From Neckera pumila (Eukaryota > Streptophyta > Bryopsida > Hypnales > Neckeraceae), in contig OZ018413.1 of the NCBI GenBank assembly GCA_963969595.1, forward strand, positions 13,567,711 through 13,631,710: DNA of 64,000 bases. The letters run 5' to 3'. Positions 60,601-64,000 of the stretch are shown here, one piece after another. The notes under the pieces are model-generated. The model saw only the letters and a program-made list of their open reading frames with translations, did no database searches and was not told the DNA's origin. Position 1 is the stretch's first letter. Each line of letters starts with the position of its first letter. The translations under genes and the position numbers were made by a program.

Positions 60601-61748
60601 GTGGGCAGCTACAGTAGCATCCTGTTGCTTTACTGCAAGGACTAACTTACTGAAGACGAAGACGGAGCTTTCAGCTTTGGGAAAAGGGAGCATCACCAGA
60701 ACAAGTGTGTGTGTGGGACTGATGGTTCGATCAACTGCCCCAACAAAAGAAAGCGCACGTACAATTAAAAGGAGAGTTCGACTGTGGAGACAGCGAGTGG
60801 GACAGATCGAGAGCAACGGCAAGTAAGTAAATCCTGAATAAGTTAGTGTGCGATGACAGAGTCACAGAGAGTCAGTAGTAGTGTACGTGATGAGACTGGG
60901 AGTGTGGGAAGCATGTGGGGTTTGTGAAGTTACTGTATTGATACTAAGCTTATGTATCAGAGGGAAATGAGAGGGGCTGGTGAGGACTGGCAGGTCTGAT
61001 GAGACGTCCTCTGGGAGTTCAGTACATGTACTGTACAATGGTCGGTTCCTACTTCTGGTGCTTTGGGGATACGGTTGTTGGAATATGCTTAATGCTTGTC
61101 ACTGGCAGCAGGCAGCGCAGATGGAGGAGGACAGACAGACAGGAGGCTCGCTCTTTCGACAGTATTTGGTTTGGGCTCTGGCAGGGTCTGGCCTGTACTA
61201 ATTTGACGAATTCTGGTGGCAGTAATAAGGAGGTTCTGTGTACTGTAGCTTACAAACGGAACCAGTAGTGTAGTGTGAAGAGGGCGCTTGATGGGAATCA
61301 GTTAGGTCGAGAACGAAAGGACGGTACAGGAACTGTGATAAAGGGTAGCAAGCGTGCATCGGTTCTGAAATTCACAGAGTGACACGTGGAATGGCATCTG
61401 AGCAGGACATCTGAATGAGCATCTAAGCATGATTCCTATTATGGTAGAACAGCCTATCACCACCCTGATATGCAATCGGACTATCTTGGGGTCAACTCTA
61501 AGAGGGGCACATATTTTTTTCAGAGGTGTGCACTTGTTTCATGAATCAAAACCAAGTGGAATTATAATTTTCCAATAAAAACAATGTAATTTTTTGGGAA
61601 TTTTTGAAGCAATCAGCCTGAAATTACAAAACCTTGTATGGAATGGAGATATAAATGTCCTCTCAACAACCTATAGATGCCCTTCTATGTATCTATTAGC
61701 ACTTAAGAATCCACCAATCAAGGGTTGGCACGTTATCCCATGTTGACA
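60601..61748. other. Intergenic DNA, moderately GC-rich
   Basis: More GC-balanced than the distant intergenic DNA up to about 61,400; it may be upstream control DNA of the HHP gene or an unrecognised transcript. Overlapping open frames at 60,593-60,826 and 60,980-61,268 have no recognisable protein features. Confidence 0.4.
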
Positions 61749-61752
61749 TTAA

Positions 61753-62665
61753 TCCCTAAAGGACCATTGTCGGTTCGGTGGACATTTGGGATTTTGGGCA
61801 GGTACCTACAGGCTGAAATTTTGTTGTGATTTTTTGAAACTATTTTTGAAGATAGAAAAGTTGATAAGCTTTGTGGGAATATAATTATTTCCACAATCGG
61901 TGCCCGAGAAAAAATGTTATGACCAAATAAGCTCAAAACAGGGGACGGCGGGCAACCCGGGCAGCAAAAAAAAAGGACAAAAATTTGAATATTTCTTTTT
62001 ATCATAGATTATGTTTTTGTCTATTTGGAAAGCTTTGATTCATTTCATTTGGATTTTGTATGAGAAAGTTATGGACATTCTTGTTTTTTGGGCAGTTAGA
62101 GCATCTTTTTGAAAAAGATAACTTCTAGGATGCATTTCTGAACGCAATTTCTCAATTTTTTCAATTTTTTTTTGGCATGGTTTATATTACTTGCTAGAAC
62201 AATCTCACCATTGGGATTAGTGCATTTTAATTCCATCTAAAGTATATGAATACTTAGATTTTCCTTGTATCTCGTAACTACTTCTACTTAACAATTTTTT
62301 AAAGAATGATAATTAAGTTTTTTTTTAAGTTTTTTTTCCTAGACTCTCAACTCAATTTTCCACTACAAAGATTTAAAGCTCAAAACTCTGTAGTGCAAAA
62401 ATTTTAAGTTAAAAATGTTCAAAGTCAAAAAAAGAAGTCCCGCAATGTGAAGAAAAACTTGTTTTTTTCACTTTAAAACGCAGATATCTTGCAATCTGTG
62501 CGGTCAAAAATTCTGAAATTTTTTCCACACACTTTCATACTAGTTAGGTGTAAGATCCTATGGTTAGATGTGAAAGAAAAAACATTTTTCAATTTTTACT
62601 TTTTGCTATAGAAATGGCAGTTTTGAGTGTTTTTTGGCGGAAAAGGGGCCTTGGTCCTTTAGGGG
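61753..62665 (+). mobile_element. TTAA-flanked non-autonomous element, copy 5
   Basis: The element is 913 bp. TTAA at 61749-61752 and 62666-62669 flanks tips TCCCTAAAGGACC and GGTCCTTTAGGGG. The interior is very close to the copy at 16762-17679 ('ggggacggcgggcaac', 'gatcctatggttagatgtga'). Confidence 0.85.
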
Positions 62666-62669
62666 TTAA

Positions 62670-64000
62670 AGCTAGAATCTTATCAAATTTAGTCATAATC
62701 TTAAATGGTTTAGGATACTTTTTGGATAGATTTGTGTAGTCATATTTTATTTTTCAAAGTTTCTCAATTGACCAATTTTGTGGTGTGAATTCAGATTTAA
62801 CAACTGAAATTTAAATTTCATAGTATGAATGTTGTACTTAGCCAATTGGTATCAATTTAGCAATTTTCAGGATTCCAATGGGCTTTTAGCCAATGGATAG
62901 TTATAACATAGTAAAGTCGATTGGTACAGAGTCTCAATTTGCCCATTTGTTTTTTTAGTGTCCATGTGAGTGAAGCATGAGCTCCTTCCAATAGAAAAGT
63001 AAAAAGAATAGGAGTGTTTGTGTAATGAAAATTGAAATTGAAATTGTATGTGATTGTGTATTGTATGATGAATTGTGAAAAATTGTAGAAATGGTGACTT
63101 TGTATGTGGAAGTTTGAGATTGCCAATTGAAGTGACTGACAAAATTGAAAGAAAAAAATTAAATGAATAAAAATTAAGAGAGAAATTGAATAGATAAAAA
63201 TTGGAGATTAAACAAAGTATAAAAGTATAAAAATAATTGATTGAGTAAGAGAAAAGAAGTATAGATTTGAAAGACAAAATAAATTAATTGGAGAAAGGAA
63301 CCAATGAAGAAAATCTTGAAAATTAATTTCAATTGTATATAATAAATGGTTTCTATAACCGTACATTCTATTGGTTATTTTGGAAAATTTTGTATTCTAT
63401 GAATAATTCCAAGTGAGCAAATGCAATTGATTGATAATACCTTTGTTGGAAATCTATCTTACCTTCCTACAAACAAAATCAAAAAATTAATTTTAATTAA
63501 ACCTAATATTAATTTCACTATAATTTAGATGGGCCGGTGAACGCAATTGGGGCCAAACAATAGGGAACGCAATTGGGAAGCAAATGATGATGGGCTGGCC
63601 CACCTTACTCCCTCCATTCCAAAATGATCTTTTAGTTCATCTTAATCTTGTCGGGATGCTGTGGACTAGAGTAGTCTGGTGGATGACTTCATTGTTAGTT
63701 GTAGAGAAAGAGAATGTATGTATGGCCAATTTCATTAAAATGGCGCCATTCCAAAATTTTGATACTCTTACAGTTCAAAAGGGCCGTTCGGAAATCTATA
63801 TGTGTTTTAGATGGTTTTGAATGGCCGTTTTGAAATCTATACCCGTCCTAGATAGTCAAAATGGCACGCAGTCAAAATAATATGTGGAATATTGCCATTT
63901 TAACAAAATTCCCCATACATGTTGGTTTAATAAACAAAGAATTTTGGTGACTACCTTGGTCATAGGGGGGCATTATAGAGTTAATTTTGTAAGGATGTTG
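62670..64000. other. AT-rich intergenic DNA to the window end
   Basis: No gene is supported. A diverged duplication of about 43 bp occurs at 63,783-63,865 ('ggccgtt..gaaatctata' twice). 63,000-63,330 is purine-rich low-complexity sequence; the minus-strand frames there are Ser/Phe/Tyr-rich artefacts. Confidence 0.45.

Noticed and set aside
62857..63277. Minus-strand frames rich in Phe/Ser/His
   Set aside because: Translation of purine-rich low-complexity DNA; no domain, start context or splice signals.
1..64000. CRISPR arrays, rRNA, tRNA, bacterial operons
   Set aside because: No regular repeat-spacer array, no rRNA or tRNA-like sequence was recognised, and all supported genes are spliced and plant-like.

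Overview
The window looks like nuclear DNA of a land plant, and probably a seed-free one (bryophyte, lycophyte or fern). This rests on multi-exon GT-AG genes, an AT-rich repeat-filled background with few genes, plant-type families (DUF1399/GRDP, HHP, RING-H2) and plant-type transposons. The species cannot be fixed from the sequence. No rRNA, tRNA or CRISPR was seen.

Layout. 1-19,290 is almost all repeats: a composite TTTTG-headed repeat, many elements flanked by TTAA, two CACTA-type MITEs, a 1.4-kb foldback palindrome, a MITE family with CATTAGA ends, and an array of about 350-bp tandem units broken up by insertions. 19,290-24,650 holds a seven-exon RING-H2 ubiquitin-ligase gene on the + strand, with SUMO-interaction-like motifs. 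25,170-27,210 returns to TTAA elements. 28,272-42,232 is one large Mutator-like element of about 14 kb. It has related ends and a 9-bp target duplication. It carries a decayed MULE/SWIM transposase (+) and a decayed, oppositely oriented gene that ends in a beta-class amino-methyltransferase-like domain (-). Between them lies about 5 kb of spacer with a recurring 18-bp palindrome. 42,240-47,300 is repeats again, including a TTAA element nested in a CACTA MITE. 47,300-56,400 is a seven-exon DUF1399 glycine-rich-domain-protein-like gene (+). 57,460-60,084 is a four-exon heptahelical (PAQR/AdipoR-like) membrane protein gene (-), tail to tail with it. 60,600-64,000 is intergenic with one more TTAA element.

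The three host genes show no sign of acting together. The RING protein would work in SUMO- or ubiquitin-directed turnover, the DUF1399 protein in a poorly understood growth or stress role, and the HHP protein as a seven-helix membrane receptor or hydrolase. The most novel material is the Mutator-like element with its methyltransferase-like cargo and the TTAA-specific non-autonomous family. The latter has at least nine copies with both ends, plus fragments, and resembles piggyBac or Sola3 elements. Exon boundaries were inferred by hand from reading frame and GT-AG signals and have no transcript support.
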